Assembly (NCBI RefSeq): GCF_014174155.1
Contig: NZ_JABEQM010000002.1
Span: 124,001-188,000 of the forward strand
DNA from: Gluconacetobacter tumulisoli
Lineage (GTDB): Bacteria; Pseudomonadota; Alphaproteobacteria; Acetobacterales; Acetobacteraceae
Length of the DNA: 64,000 bases
Direction of reading: 5' to 3'
Shown here: piece after piece, positions 25,675-34,345 of the stretch
How positions within the stretch are numbered: the first letter of the stretch is position 1
Layout: each line of letters begins with the position of its first letter
Made by a program: the position numbers and the translations under genes
Notes under the pieces: model-generated
The model's input: the letters and a program-made list of their open reading frames with translations, nothing else
Told to the model about the DNA's origin: nothing
The model's database searches: none

Positions 25675-26814
25675 TTGATTATCCGGGATTATCTGTTTCG
25701 CGAGATCGGCAAGCCGATGGCCGCCATGCTGGCCATCTGCGTCGCCCTGTTCGCCGGCTACAGCGCCGCCGACTTCCTGTCGGATGCGGTCAACGGCCTG
25801 CTGTCGACCAACACCATCCTGGAACTGGTGGCGCTGAAGGTCCTGATCGGGCTGGAGGTCCTGGTCCCGGTGTCGTTGTACCTGTCGATCGTCATGGCGT
25901 TCGGCACGCTGTACGGCAATTCCGAATTCACCGCCCTGCACGCGCTGCGCGTGACGCCGCCGATGATCATGCGGACGGTGCTGACCCTGGGCGCCTGCGT
26001 CGCGGTGGGGGTCGCCGTGCTGTCGCTGGTCGTCCGGCCCTGGGCCTATCACCGGCTGCACGAACTGTCCAAGGAGGCCGAGCTGTCGCTGGATGTCGAC
26101 GCCATGCAGGCCGGAACGTTCTATATCGTCCAGCACGGCGCGCGCGTGATCTACCTGGCCGAACGGCGCGGACCGGGCAGCCCGGCGCGGGATGTCTTCG
26201 TGCAGGTCCGGCATGCCGACTATACCCAGATCATCCACGCGCAGCTGGCCTATCCGCTGATGGACGAGGGCCCGGGCCGGCACGACGTCGATGTCCGCCT
26301 GAAGAACGCCCATGTCTACGACCTGGCACGCAAGCCGGGCGGCCATGACCAGGTCCTGAACGTTCGCGAGGTCACCGAGGATCCAAGCAGCCGCGACACC
26401 GAGCCGCTGGGGTACAGTTCCGTCGCCGCCGGCACCCTGCGGATCGCCCGGTCGGCCGCGCCGGCGGATGTCGCCGAGATCCAGTGGCGGCTGTCCACCG
26501 GGATCACCGCCCTGCTGCTGGCCATGCTGGCGGTGCCGCTGGGCCGGGGCAAGCCCCGCCAGAACCGCCATGGCAAACTGGGGACCGCGATCCTGATCTT
26601 CTTCGTGTACTACCTGCTCTACACCTCCGCGCGGACCTGGGTGCAGCACGGCATGGTGGGGACGGTGCCCGGCATCTGGTGGGCGCCGGCGATGCTGGCC
26701 GTCGTTACCCTGGTCGTCGCGCGGGATTTCATCCCCGATCCCCGGACCTGGCTGCCGGCGCGCCTCCGGGCCATCCTCGGCGCCCGCGCGCCGGCAACCG
26801 GCGCACAGCGATGA
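25675..26814 (+). CDS. lptF: LptF-like permease (ABC lipid transporter membrane subunit)
   Basis: 379 aa. YjgP/YjgQ family: the canonical start IIRDYLFREIGKPMAAML, TM segments at residues ~15-35, 50-75, 95-115 and three near the C-terminus, and a periplasmic beta-jellyroll loop (residues ~130-260) between TM3 and TM4. LptF with LptG and the ATPase LptB extracts lipopolysaccharide from the inner membrane. Start: TTG 25675 gives the family N-terminus; upstream in-frame ATG/GTG would add non-homologous residues, so the TTG is preferred though no clear ribosome site is seen. Ten bases separate it from lptG. lptF/lptG are normally elsewhere in alphaproteobacteria, so this pair may be a second copy. 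Confidence 0.9.
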   Translation: MIIRDYLFREIGKPMAAMLAICVALFAGYSAADFLSDAVNGLLSTNTILELVALKVLIGLEVLVPVSLYLSIVMAFGTLYGNSEFTALHALRVTPPMIMRTVLTLGACVAVGVAVLSLVVRPWAYHRLHELSKEAELSLDVDAMQAGTFYIVQHGARVIYLAERRGPGSPARDVFVQVRHADYTQIIHAQLAYPLMDEGPGRHDVDVRLKNAHVYDLARKPGGHDQVLNVREVTEDPSSRDTEPLGYSSVAAGTLRIARSAAPADVAEIQWRLSTGITALLLAMLAVPLGRGKPRQNRHGKLGTAILIFFVYYLLYTSARTWVQHGMVGTVPGIWWAPAMLAVVTLVVARDFIPDPRTWLPARLRAILGARAPATGAQR

Positions 26815-26824
26815 TCGGCCCGCG

Positions 26825-27898
26825 ATGAAACGATTCGACCGCTATATCCAGCTTGTCACCCTGCGGGTCTTCCTGCTGGTGGCGACGGGCCTGGTGGCGC
26901 TGTTCAGCCTGCTGGAATTCGTCGACCAGATGGCCTTCGTCGGCCAGGGCCACTACCGGGTGGGCGACGCGTTCGAATACACGCTGCTGCTGGTCCCGGC
27001 GCGGTTCATGCAGGTCACGCCGATCTCGATGCTGCTGGCCTGCCTGCTGGGCCTGGGGGGGCTGGCGAAGCATTCCGAACTGACGGCGCTGCAGGGCATC
27101 GGCCTGTCCGAGGCCAGGATCGTCGGAGCCGCGCTCCGCCTGGTCGTGCCGATCGTCGCCGTGCTGTTCCTGATCGGGCAATTCGTGGTTCCACCGGCCC
27201 AGCAGCTGGCGCAGGCCAGGCGCACGGCCGCCCTGTCGTCCGTCGAAACGGCGTCGGACGGCGACGCGCTCTGGGCGCACAGCGGCAACGAGGAATTCCT
27301 GAGCGTGCACAGCTTCGGCAACGGCACCACGCCCGAGGACATCGACATCTACGCCTTCGGCACGGACGGCGGCCTGCGGCAGGCCATCCACGCCCGCAAC
27401 GCCGACATCGGGGCGGATGGGACGTGGCTGCTGCATGACGTGACGCGCAAGGACATCACGTCGGACCTGTTCCATACCGACCGCCTGGACACGCTGCCGT
27501 GGCATTCGTTCCTGACCATGCAGCAGATCCATTTCCTGACCCTGCCGCCGGAAAGCGTGCCGCCGGTGGCGCTCTGGCGCTATATCCGCCATCTGAAGCG
27601 GCTGCATCAGCCCGCCACGCGCTACGAGCAGGAACTCTGGGCCAGGATCAGCATCCCGTTCGCGATGATCGGCCTGATCGCCTGCGCCGCCCCTTTCGTG
27701 TTCGGGCCGCCGCGCTCGCAGAATCTCGGCTACCGGATGGCGGTCGGGGTGGCGATCGCCATCGTCTTCTCGCTGGGGCAGGAAATCACCAGCAGGCTGG
27801 GCGTGCTGTTCGACCTGAACCCGGCGCTGACGGCGCTGACCCCGGCGGCGCTGCTGATGATCTCGGCCGCCTACCTGTTCATACACACGCGGGGATAG
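26825..27898 (+). CDS. lptG: LptG-like permease
   Basis: 357 aa. The family start MKRFDRYIQLVTLRVFLLVA, a GLGGLAKHSELTALQGIGLS coupling-helix segment (the site that meets the LptB ATPase), a periplasmic loop (~130-260) and three C-terminal TM segments with FVFGPPRSQNLGYRM. It pairs with LptF in the inner-membrane part of lipid transport. It follows lptF with a 10-base gap. Its last 20 bases overlap the end of the CDP-alcohol phosphotransferase gene on the other strand (27879-27898), a tail-to-tail overlap. Substrate may be LPS or another envelope lipid. Confidence 0.92.
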   Translation: MKRFDRYIQLVTLRVFLLVATGLVALFSLLEFVDQMAFVGQGHYRVGDAFEYTLLLVPARFMQVTPISMLLACLLGLGGLAKHSELTALQGIGLSEARIVGAALRLVVPIVAVLFLIGQFVVPPAQQLAQARRTAALSSVETASDGDALWAHSGNEEFLSVHSFGNGTTPEDIDIYAFGTDGGLRQAIHARNADIGADGTWLLHDVTRKDITSDLFHTDRLDTLPWHSFLTMQQIHFLTLPPESVPPVALWRYIRHLKRLHQPATRYEQELWARISIPFAMIGLIACAAPFVFGPPRSQNLGYRMAVGVAIAIVFSLGQEITSRLGVLFDLNPALTALTPAALLMISAAYLFIHTRG

Positions 27899-28820
27899 GG
27901 GCGGGGACGGGCTCGGCCCGCGTCACCGGGTCCGGGTCCGCCGGGTCCTGCCCCAGGGTCGCCAGTTCGATGCCGAACGCCGCGTCGCACGCGCGCTGCC
28001 GCACCATCAGGGCCAGCAGGACCAGGCCCAGCCCCACGATCTCGATCCCGAAATAGAGCAGCGGCGCCCGGGCCAGAGCGCAGATGAAAATGCCGATCGT
28101 GCGATAGTTGGCCGACAGGATCGACCAACGCCGCACTAGCGGCGCGAAGGCCTGGCGATAGCGCAAGCGAACGGCGGGCGCACGGTCCGGATGCGCCGCC
28201 AGGGTGGCCGACAGCCGGCGATGCAGCGCCACCGCGCCGCCCGCCGTCAGATGCTGTATCCGCGCATAGACGCCGAACAGGACATCCCCCGGCCCCCTGC
28301 GGCGCGAAACCGCCAGCTTCGGAAAGGCGGAGGATCCCCGGCCCCAGCCCCAGAAATTATATTCCTGGCGTTGCATCTCGTACGCCGCGGACTGCACCGC
28401 GTGGCACAGGCCGGCCAGGACGACGACGACCCAGACCCACGCCCCGTGATCACGGACCAGCGCCAGCGCCAGACCCGTATAGACCGCGATGAAGGTGACG
28501 TAGTCGCAGATCCCGTCCAGGATCTTGCCGGTGTGGGACTGGCTGTTCGTCAGGCGGGCCAGCTGCCCGTCCGCGCCGTCCAGCACGTGCCAGGCGATCA
28601 TCAGCACGAACCCGGCCACGGCGCAGCGCGGGTCGCGATACTGGTGATAGGCCAGGCCGGCCAGCAGGCCCGATGCCATCCCGCTGACCGATACGGCATT
28701 GGGCGTGATGCCCAGCCGGGCGAAACGCGGCGTCAGGTAGCTTGAAATCGGATGGATGACGTGGAGATTGGTGATCTCCTCGATCTCCGACGTCCGGCGG
28801 ACGGGCTCAGAAATGTCCAC
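27879..28820 (-). CDS. CDP-alcohol phosphatidyltransferase-family enzyme, DIPPS-like
   Basis: 313 aa with about six TM segments. The catalytic motif D-G-x2-A-R-x8-G-x3-D-x3-D is complete (D84, G85, A88, R89, G98, D102, D106, with D81 ahead). Enzymes of this family move a phospho-alcohol from a CDP-activated donor to a hydroxyl acceptor. Gene order with a CDP-sugar/inositol cytidylyltransferase and inositol-phosphate synthase matches the components of archaeal/bacterial di-myo-inositol phosphate phosphate synthase (DIPPS) or of inositol phospholipid synthesis. Start is GTG 28820 with GAAGG about 12 bases upstream. 55 bases separate it from the cytidylyltransferase gene; likely one operon. Confidence 0.88.
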   Translation of the reverse strand: MDISEPVRRTSEIEEITNLHVIHPISSYLTPRFARLGITPNAVSVSGMASGLLAGLAYHQYRDPRCAVAGFVLMIAWHVLDGADGQLARLTNSQSHTGKILDGICDYVTFIAVYTGLALALVRDHGAWVWVVVVLAGLCHAVQSAAYEMQRQEYNFWGWGRGSSAFPKLAVSRRRGPGDVLFGVYARIQHLTAGGAVALHRRLSATLAAHPDRAPAVRLRYRQAFAPLVRRWSILSANYRTIGIFICALARAPLLYFGIEIVGLGLVLLALMVRQRACDAAFGIELATLGQDPADPDPVTRAEPVPAPIPACV

Positions 28821-28875
28821 GATATCCGGACCTTCGCTTCATGATGGATCGCCTTGTGCACCGCCCGGAACGCGT

Positions 28876-29592
28876 TCAGAGGCGCCCCTGCGCCATCAGC
28901 CGGTCGGCCTTGTCGTAGGCGACCGGATCGTCGACATCGATCCACAGCCGGTCGCCGATATCCAGCACATGCGCGCGCCGCCAGCGCGCCAGCGTGTTCA
29001 TGGCGCCGGAAATGCTGTCCTCGCCTTCCGCCTGGCTGCTTTCCAGTGCGTCGAACATGATCGGCGTGCACAGGAAGATGCCGGTGTCGAAGGCGTTGTA
29101 GTCCTCGATCGACTTGCCGATCCGCTCGATGCGCCCGTCCGTGCATTTAACGCGCGTCACGTCGTCCGGATCGTTGAGCATGCGGTCGATATCGAAATCG
29201 ACGCCCAGCGTGACGGTGTCCGGCCGATGCGGCGCGGACACCATCAGGTGATTGATCTGCGGATCCAGCAGATGGTCGCACATCGTCAGCAGGAACGGCC
29301 CGTCCAGGTACGGCTTGGCGCACAGCACGGACACGCCGTTGGCGCGATCCCAGGCCGGATTGCGCACATGCGTGATCCCGACGCCCTCGGCCGCCGCCAG
29401 AATGTCGAGCTCGCGTTGCAGTTCGTCGCCGCGATAGCCGTTGACGACGACGAATTCGTCAATCCCGCCGCGCCGCGCCCGTTCGATGACATGCGCGATC
29501 AGCGGCCGCCCCCGGATGGGGACCAGGGGCTTCAGCGGCCCCTTGTCCCGCAGGCGGCTGCCCTGCCCCGCGGCAACGATCAGGCATTTCAT
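28876..29592 (-). CDS. NTP-transferase, inositol-1-phosphate cytidylyltransferase-like
   Basis: 238 aa. Nucleotidyltransferase fold: VAAGQGSRL binding loop near residues 6-15, VNGYRGDEL, a metal-binding TMCDHLLDP and the end motif WIDVDDPVAY. The arrangement (QGSRLRD, GPFLLTMCDH, FDTGIFLCTP) resembles the IPCT half of the hyperthermophilic IPCT/DIPPS enzyme, which makes CDP-inositol from CTP and L-myo-inositol-1-phosphate. Its TGA-ATG junction with the inositol synthase gene (TGATG at 29590-29594) implies translational coupling. Assigned by motif plus neighbours; other phosphosugar donors (sugar-1-phosphate) are possible. Confidence 0.78.
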   Translation of the reverse strand: MKCLIVAAGQGSRLRDKGPLKPLVPIRGRPLIAHVIERARRGGIDEFVVVNGYRGDELQRELDILAAAEGVGITHVRNPAWDRANGVSVLCAKPYLDGPFLLTMCDHLLDPQINHLMVSAPHRPDTVTLGVDFDIDRMLNDPDDVTRVKCTDGRIERIGKSIEDYNAFDTGIFLCTPIMFDALESSQAEGEDSISGAMNTLARWRRAHVLDIGDRLWIDVDDPVAYDKADRLMAQGRL

Positions 29593-30719
29593 CAGACGGG
29601 GACGGCGTCCGCGGTGTGCCCGTGGATGAAGGTCTCGACCATCTCATAGGCCTCGTCATCCGTGTACTGGACCGGCGGATGCTTGCAGAAATAGGCGCTG
29701 GGGCCGGCCAGCACGCCGCCGACGCCGTGATCCAGCGCCAGCTTGCAGCAGCGGATCATGTCGATGGCGACACCGGCGGAATTGGGCGAATCCTGCACCG
29801 ACAGGCGCAGTTCGATTTCCATCGGCACGTCGCCGTACAGCTGGCCTTCCATGCGGATGAACGCCACCTTGTTGTCGTTCTGCCACGGCACGTAGTCGCT
29901 GGGCCCGACATGGATGGTGGTGTTTTCCAGCCGCGTCTTGGCAACCGCCTGCACGGCCTCGGTCTTCGAGGTCTTCTTGGACGCCAGGCGTTCCTGCTTC
30001 TTCATGTTCAGGAAGTCGGTGTTGCCGCCGGTGTTCAGCTGGTAGGTCCGCAGCAGCTTGACCCCGCGCTTGGCGAACAGGTCCGTCAGCACGCGGTGCA
30101 CGATGGTCGCGCCCAGCTGCGACTTGATGTCGTCGCCGATGATCGGCAGGTTGCGCTCGGCGAAACGCCCCGCGAAATCCGGGTCGCTGGCGATGAACAC
30201 GGGAATGTTGTTGATGAAGCCGACCCCGGCCTCCAGCGCGCATTCGGCGTAGAAGCGCGCGGCCTTCTCCGACCCCACGGGCAGGTAGTTCAGCAGGATC
30301 TCCGCCCCGCTGCGCTTCAGCTCGTCCACCACCTGGGCCTTCGTCAGCTCGGGCACGTCCGCGCACACGAAGGTACGGTCCTCGTCATAGGCGGCCATGT
30401 GCTCGGACACGCCGTCCAGCACCGGACCCATCTGCACGGTCACGCCGGCGTCGGGAATGTCCTTCTGGAAGACGGTGACGCAGTTCGGACGGGCGAAAAT
30501 GGCGCGGTTCACATCCGTGCCGACCTTGCGGGCATCGACGTCGAACGCCGCCACGACCGCGATGTCGCAGGGACGATAGCCGCCGACCGCCTCGTGCATC
30601 AGGCCGACCACCTCCTCGCGGCAACGCTCGGGAGTGTAGAAATGAATGCCCTGTATCAGCGCGCTGGCACAGTTGCCCACGCCTGCGATCGCGATACGGA
30701 TGCCGCCTTTAGTCTTCAT
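29592..30719 (-). CDS. ino1: Inositol-3-phosphate synthase (MIPS)
   Basis: 375 aa. It converts glucose-6-phosphate to L-myo-inositol-1-phosphate with NAD+. Family features: the Rossmann loop [15 protein letters not shown], the [18 protein letters not shown] segment, [12 protein letters not shown]-like KVAF region and [16 protein letters not shown]. The length matches the short bacterial/archaeal MIPS rather than the ~500-residue eukaryotic form. The first ORF codon in frame is at 30821, but ATG 30719 (MKTKGG) fits the family start. It is the first gene of the operon with the cytidylyltransferase and CDP-alcohol phosphotransferase. Confidence 0.95.
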   Translation of the reverse strand: MKTKGGIRIAIAGVGNCASALIQGIHFYTPERCREEVVGLMHEAVGGYRPCDIAVVAAFDVDARKVGTDVNRAIFARPNCVTVFQKDIPDAGVTVQMGPVLDGVSEHMAAYDEDRTFVCADVPELTKAQVVDELKRSGAEILLNYLPVGSEKAARFYAECALEAGVGFINNIPVFIASDPDFAGRFAERNLPIIGDDIKSQLGATIVHRVLTDLFAKRGVKLLRTYQLNTGGNTDFLNMKKQERLASKKTSKTEAVQAVAKTRLENTTIHVGPSDYVPWQNDNKVAFIRMEGQLYGDVPMEIELRLSVQDSPNSAGVAIDMIRCCKLALDHGVGGVLAGPSAYFCKHPPVQYTDDEAYEMVETFIHGHTADAVPV

Positions 30720-31732
30720 AATCGATCCCGTGTCTCTTACGGTGTAGGAAAGGCTCCGCGCCCGGCCACTCATTTGGCCGACACGCTTCGATATGCAGAA
30801 TGTCCGTCTGAAGAGGACCATCCCGAGGCCCGCACGGCGCGTGACTGCTGTGCCCCGTCGTTTCGTACCGCAGAACCCGATGGCGCGGCCTTCGCGGACC
30901 GGTCAACCTTTCCGGGTCCGAACAGCCGTCAATGTCTCAAAGCCTCCCGTGACGCTGGCAGGCACCATCATGGAAAACCACAGTAAAATCAAGATCCGGC
31001 CCCTCTCCCCGGCCCTGCGGCCATGGCCGGCGGCGGGTCGTCCCGCGTTACGCCTTGATCTGTAACACTATCCTGTCCCCGCACCGCCGGTCCGCCCTCC
31101 CCACGGGCCGCCCGGCGGCCCCCTCGGCGGGATCGGGCCCGCGCCGGCGGCATGCTTCCCGGCCCACGCAGACCGCATGAAGCGGACCGGTCCGCCAACC
31201 GCCGACGGTCCCCGCCCGGGGGGTGGAAGATCCCAAAATCCACAACCAGGACAAGCATGTCTCCCCGTTCGCGGCCCCGCGACGCAGGGCAGGACAGGCC
31301 GGCACGAGCCCGCCGGGACCCGGCCGGGGCACCCGTCCCCGCCGGCCCGGAACCGGCAGGAAAGACGACCGTCCCGGTTCACCGGACGACGGTAAAATTC
31401 TGTGTCTTTATGTTACAAGTTGCCGGCGACGGGCACGCCGACGGCGGGACCGGGCGGCCCGCTTGCGAAGCCGCGAGGACCGCCCGCCATGATCCGCAAC
31501 CGCAGGGCCGGCCTGCGTGTCCGGGCGCCGGATCGGGGCTGCCCTCCGGACCGTGCCCGCCGGAAAACGCGCCTCCCCGCGCCGGCGGACCGAGTTTTAA
31601 AACAGGCTCTTAACCTGCCTTTAACATCGATGCCGGACATCTCGGCCTGCCTGTTACATCACCTGCGCCGGAACGTTCCTTGTCCGGCATGAAAAGAGGA
31701 CGCGGTGTCCAATCGATCGGAAACACACGGCC
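30720..31732. other. 1-kb intergenic region upstream of the pilus operon
   Basis: I see no gene in about 1000 bases between ino1 (minus) and the pilus operon (plus); the frames are Pro/Arg-rich and lack ribosome sites. An AT-richer pocket lies at 31395-31420 and another at 31590-31660, the latter with two near-copies of CCTGCCTnTtACATC-like sequence (from 31614 and 31643), which look like regulator sites for the pilus promoter. The length suggests long regulation or an undetected small RNA. Confidence 0.5.
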
Positions 31733-32308
31733 ATGCAAGCGCGCACCGCACCGCCCCCCGCCGGACCCGGGCGCGGGCGGGCCGGCATCGCGCTGTGCCT
31801 GGCGGCGATCACATGCCTGTCCATGCCTGACGCCCGCGCCGCGATCATGGCCGGACAGATCCACACGCGCCTGGTCATCCGTCCCGGATGCACGGTGACG
31901 CGCGACGCCCTGTTTCCCGACGCCCCTGGCCGCGACCTGGGATCGCTCGATTTCGGCGAGGTCCCCCCGACTTGGACGCGCCCGCTGACCGCGCAATTGT
32001 CCGGGCCGGACGGCGGGCAGGGCCTGCGGGTCGCCTGCAGCCGCGACATCGGCGGTTTCGCGGTCGCGATCGACGGCGGCCGGCGCGGCGACCGGACCCT
32101 GGCCGCCGGGTCCGGCCGTGTGGCGTACGGCCTGTATCGCGACGCGGCGCGCCTGCACCCCTACCGCGTCGACCAGCCGGAACGTTTCGCGGTACCGCCC
32201 ACCGGCATCGCGGTCGACGTGCCCGTCTACGGCATGGTCGCGCCCGCCCCCGTCCCGCAGGCCCCCGGCCGCTATACCGACATGCTGCTGGTGACGCTGG
32301 ATTTCTGA
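31733..32308 (+). CDS. Spore coat U-domain pilin, first subunit
   Basis: 191 aa. Signal peptide MQARTAPPP... with core RAGIALCLAAITCLSM and cleavage near DARAA. The mature part is a single SCPU (spore coat protein U) beta-sandwich with two cysteines (RPGCTVTRDA, RVACSRDI) and the C-terminal GRYTDMLLVTLDF strand. SCPU proteins are subunits of archaic (Csu-type) chaperone-usher pili in Acinetobacter and many proteobacteria. First of three pilin-type genes ahead of chaperone, usher and tip. Confidence 0.88.
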   Translation: MQARTAPPPAGPGRGRAGIALCLAAITCLSMPDARAAIMAGQIHTRLVIRPGCTVTRDALFPDAPGRDLGSLDFGEVPPTWTRPLTAQLSGPDGGQGLRVACSRDIGGFAVAIDGGRRGDRTLAAGSGRVAYGLYRDAARLHPYRVDQPERFAVPPTGIAVDVPVYGMVAPAPVPQAPGRYTDMLLVTLDF

Positions 32309-32408
32309 CCGTGCCGCGACCGCCCGGCCCCGGTGCATGCCTCCCCTTCCCCACCCGGCGACGTTCCCCGAACGCGCGCGAAAACCCTCGACAGGACAAG
32401 AGCATTCC

Positions 32409-32969
32409 ATGACGAACCGCCTTACGACAGCCGCGCTCCTGGGCATGGCGGCAGGCTTCCTGCCCATGACACCCTCCCCGGCCGGAGCCGCCACGATCAA
32501 CGGCACGGTCGAGGCGCACCTGGCCCTGACCAGCGCCTGCAGCATCAACGGCGCCGCGCCGAATGACGGCTCGGGCACCGGCTCGGTCGATTTCGGCACG
32601 CTGGAATTCGGCACGCAGACCTCGCTGTTCTCCCAGGCCGACGGGCAGGTGACCGACAGCGGGACGCAGGGCATCGCGATCCAGTGCACTCCCGGCACCG
32701 ACGCCACGCTGACCTTCGTCAGCGGCGCCAACGACACCAACGCCAGCGCGGGCCATGTCCACGCCCTGACGGACGGCAACAGCCATTACGTACCCTACGA
32801 CATCTTCGCCACGTCGCAGCGCACGACGCCGCTGGCCAATGCCGGCACGGTCCTGCTGACCGCGGACGGCACGCAGCAGGCCATCCCGCTCTATGGCCGC
32901 GCCTACGGGGCCGCCGGCCTGGCGGCCGGCACCTATGCGGACACCATCAGCGTCACCCTGACATTCTGA
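32409..32969 (+). CDS. Spore coat U-domain pilin, second subunit (CsuA/B-like)
   Basis: 186 aa. Signal peptide (MTNRLTTAALLGMAAGFLPM, cleavage near AGAAT) and one SCPU domain: TINGTVEAHLALTSACSING, DFGTLEFGTQTS, the second cysteine in GIAIQCTPGTDA and the end GTYADTISVTLTF. The sequence has the repeated Gly/Thr/Ser pattern of the major pilin CsuA/B. ATG 32409 follows AGGACAAG; an in-frame ATG at 32337 would add a Pro-rich lead and is rejected. The next gene begins 13 bases on. Confidence 0.9.
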   Translation: MTNRLTTAALLGMAAGFLPMTPSPAGAATINGTVEAHLALTSACSINGAAPNDGSGTGSVDFGTLEFGTQTSLFSQADGQVTDSGTQGIAIQCTPGTDATLTFVSGANDTNASAGHVHALTDGNSHYVPYDIFATSQRTTPLANAGTVLLTADGTQQAIPLYGRAYGAAGLAAGTYADTISVTLTF

Positions 32970-32982
32970 AAGGCCGCCCGCC

Positions 32983-33528
32983 ATTTCCCCGCCCCTGCCG
33001 CGGGCGGCGCGGCTGCTGCCGATCCTGGGCGCCGTCCTGCCGCTGACGGCGCCCGCCCACGCCACGACCAGCACCACCATGGCCGTGTCGGCCATCGTGA
33101 CCGCCGGTTGCGAAATCGACGGCCAGGTCCCCGCCGACGGCGGTTCGGTCGGCAGTTTCGGCACGCTGGATTTCGGCAGCCAGCCGTCGCTGTCGACCGA
33201 AACGCTGACCGGAACGCTGCTGGGCGGATCGGGGGTGACCATCAGCTGCACCCCGGGCGTCGCGGCCAGCATGCAGGTCGATGGCGGCCGGCACGACGAC
33301 GGCACCACGCGCAACCTGCAACTGGCGGCCGGCTCGGCGCAGGTGCCCTACCGGCTGTACAGCGACAGCGCCGAAACCGCCGAAATCCCCCCCGGACTGG
33401 CGGTGACGCTGGACACCTCGACCACGCCGGGGGCGGTGACGCTGCCGCTGTACGGACGGCTGGCCCTGCCCGGCACCGGGCCGGCCGGGACCTATGCCGA
33501 CACGCTGACCATCACCCTGCAATGGTAG
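32983..33528 (+). CDS. Spore coat U-domain pilin, third subunit, non-canonical start
   Basis: 181 aa if read from ATT 32983. The mature domain (SAIVTAGCEIDGQVPADG, GTLDFGSQPSLS, ISCTPGVAASM, GTYADTLTITLQW) is a standard SCPU pilin. Upstream of the first ATG (33079) the frame is open and encodes a signal peptide (PRAARLLPILGAVLPLTA, cleavage AHA) but has no ATG, GTG or TTG. ATT 32983 sits 9 bases after GAAAGG, 13 bases past the previous stop, giving a 27-residue signal. CTG 32995 is another choice. Starting at 33079 would delete the signal. Confidence 0.75.
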   Translation: MSPPLPRAARLLPILGAVLPLTAPAHATTSTTMAVSAIVTAGCEIDGQVPADGGSVGSFGTLDFGSQPSLSTETLTGTLLGGSGVTISCTPGVAASMQVDGGRHDDGTTRNLQLAAGSAQVPYRLYSDSAETAEIPPGLAVTLDTSTTPGAVTLPLYGRLALPGTGPAGTYADTLTITLQW

Positions 33529-33544
33529 AAGACCGGACGCCGAC

Positions 33545-34345
33545 ATGAGCCTTTTTTCTTTCCCCGCCTCCGTCCCGTCCCGGCGGTTGGCCCGGATGCC
33601 GGCGCGGGCCCTGGCGGGCATGCTGGCGGCCGCGCTGCTGCTGGCGTCGTGGGGGGCGCGGGCCGGAACGTCGATCGTGATCTGGCCTATCGATCCGGTC
33701 ATTACCGCCGACCGGACGGCAGCGGCGTTGTGGCTGGAAAACCGGGGCCGGCAGCCGGCGCTGATGCAGGTCCGCCTCTTTCGCTGGGACCAGGACCGGC
33801 AGGACGACCGGTATCACACGCAGGCGGACCTGATCGGCAGCCCGCCGATGGTGCAGATCGCGCCGGGCGCCCGGCAACTGGTCCGCCTGATCCGCACCGC
33901 CGACCTGCCACCCCGCACCGAGACCGCATATCGCATCATCGTCGACGAGGTCCCGATCCCCGGCGGCCCCGACGCGTCCGGTCCGGCCGGCCGCCATGCC
34001 GCCGCCATCACCTTCCAGATGCGCTATTCGATCCCGCTCTTCGTCTATGGCGACGGGCTGGGGCCGCAGGGCGGGCGCCCGGCGCTGGACTGGCGGATCG
34101 TCACCGATGCCGGCAGGCCGGTGCTGGAGGTCCGCAACCAGGGGCCGATCCATGCCCGCCTGACGCGGGTCGCGTTCCGCCGGCCCGGCGGCAGCGTAGC
34201 GGTCGCCGACGGATTGCTGGGCTACGTGCTGGCGCACGGGACGATGCGCTGGCCACTCGCCGCGCCGGGCGCCTCCATCGGCGGGCAACTGGTCGCCGTC
34301 GTCAATGGCGCGCCGCAGGCATCGACGATTCCGCAGCGGCACTGA
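33545..34345 (+). CDS. csuC: Pilus periplasmic chaperone (CsuC-like)
   Basis: 266 aa. Signal peptide (ARALAGMLAAALLLASWGARA) then two immunoglobulin-like domains of the PapD type: residues ~45-160 with VIWPIDPVITADRTAAALWL, RLIRTADLPPRTETAYRIIV (the conserved Arg/Lys anchors for the subunit C-terminus) and a second domain with QMRYSIPLFVYG. It folds pilin subunits and delivers them to the usher by donor-strand complementation. It overlaps the usher start by TGATG (34343-34347). Confidence 0.9.
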   Translation: MSLFSFPASVPSRRLARMPARALAGMLAAALLLASWGARAGTSIVIWPIDPVITADRTAAALWLENRGRQPALMQVRLFRWDQDRQDDRYHTQADLIGSPPMVQIAPGARQLVRLIRTADLPPRTETAYRIIVDEVPIPGGPDASGPAGRHAAAITFQMRYSIPLFVYGDGLGPQGGRPALDWRIVTDAGRPVLEVRNQGPIHARLTRVAFRRPGGSVAVADGLLGYVLAHGTMRWPLAAPGASIGGQLVAVVNGAPQASTIPQRH

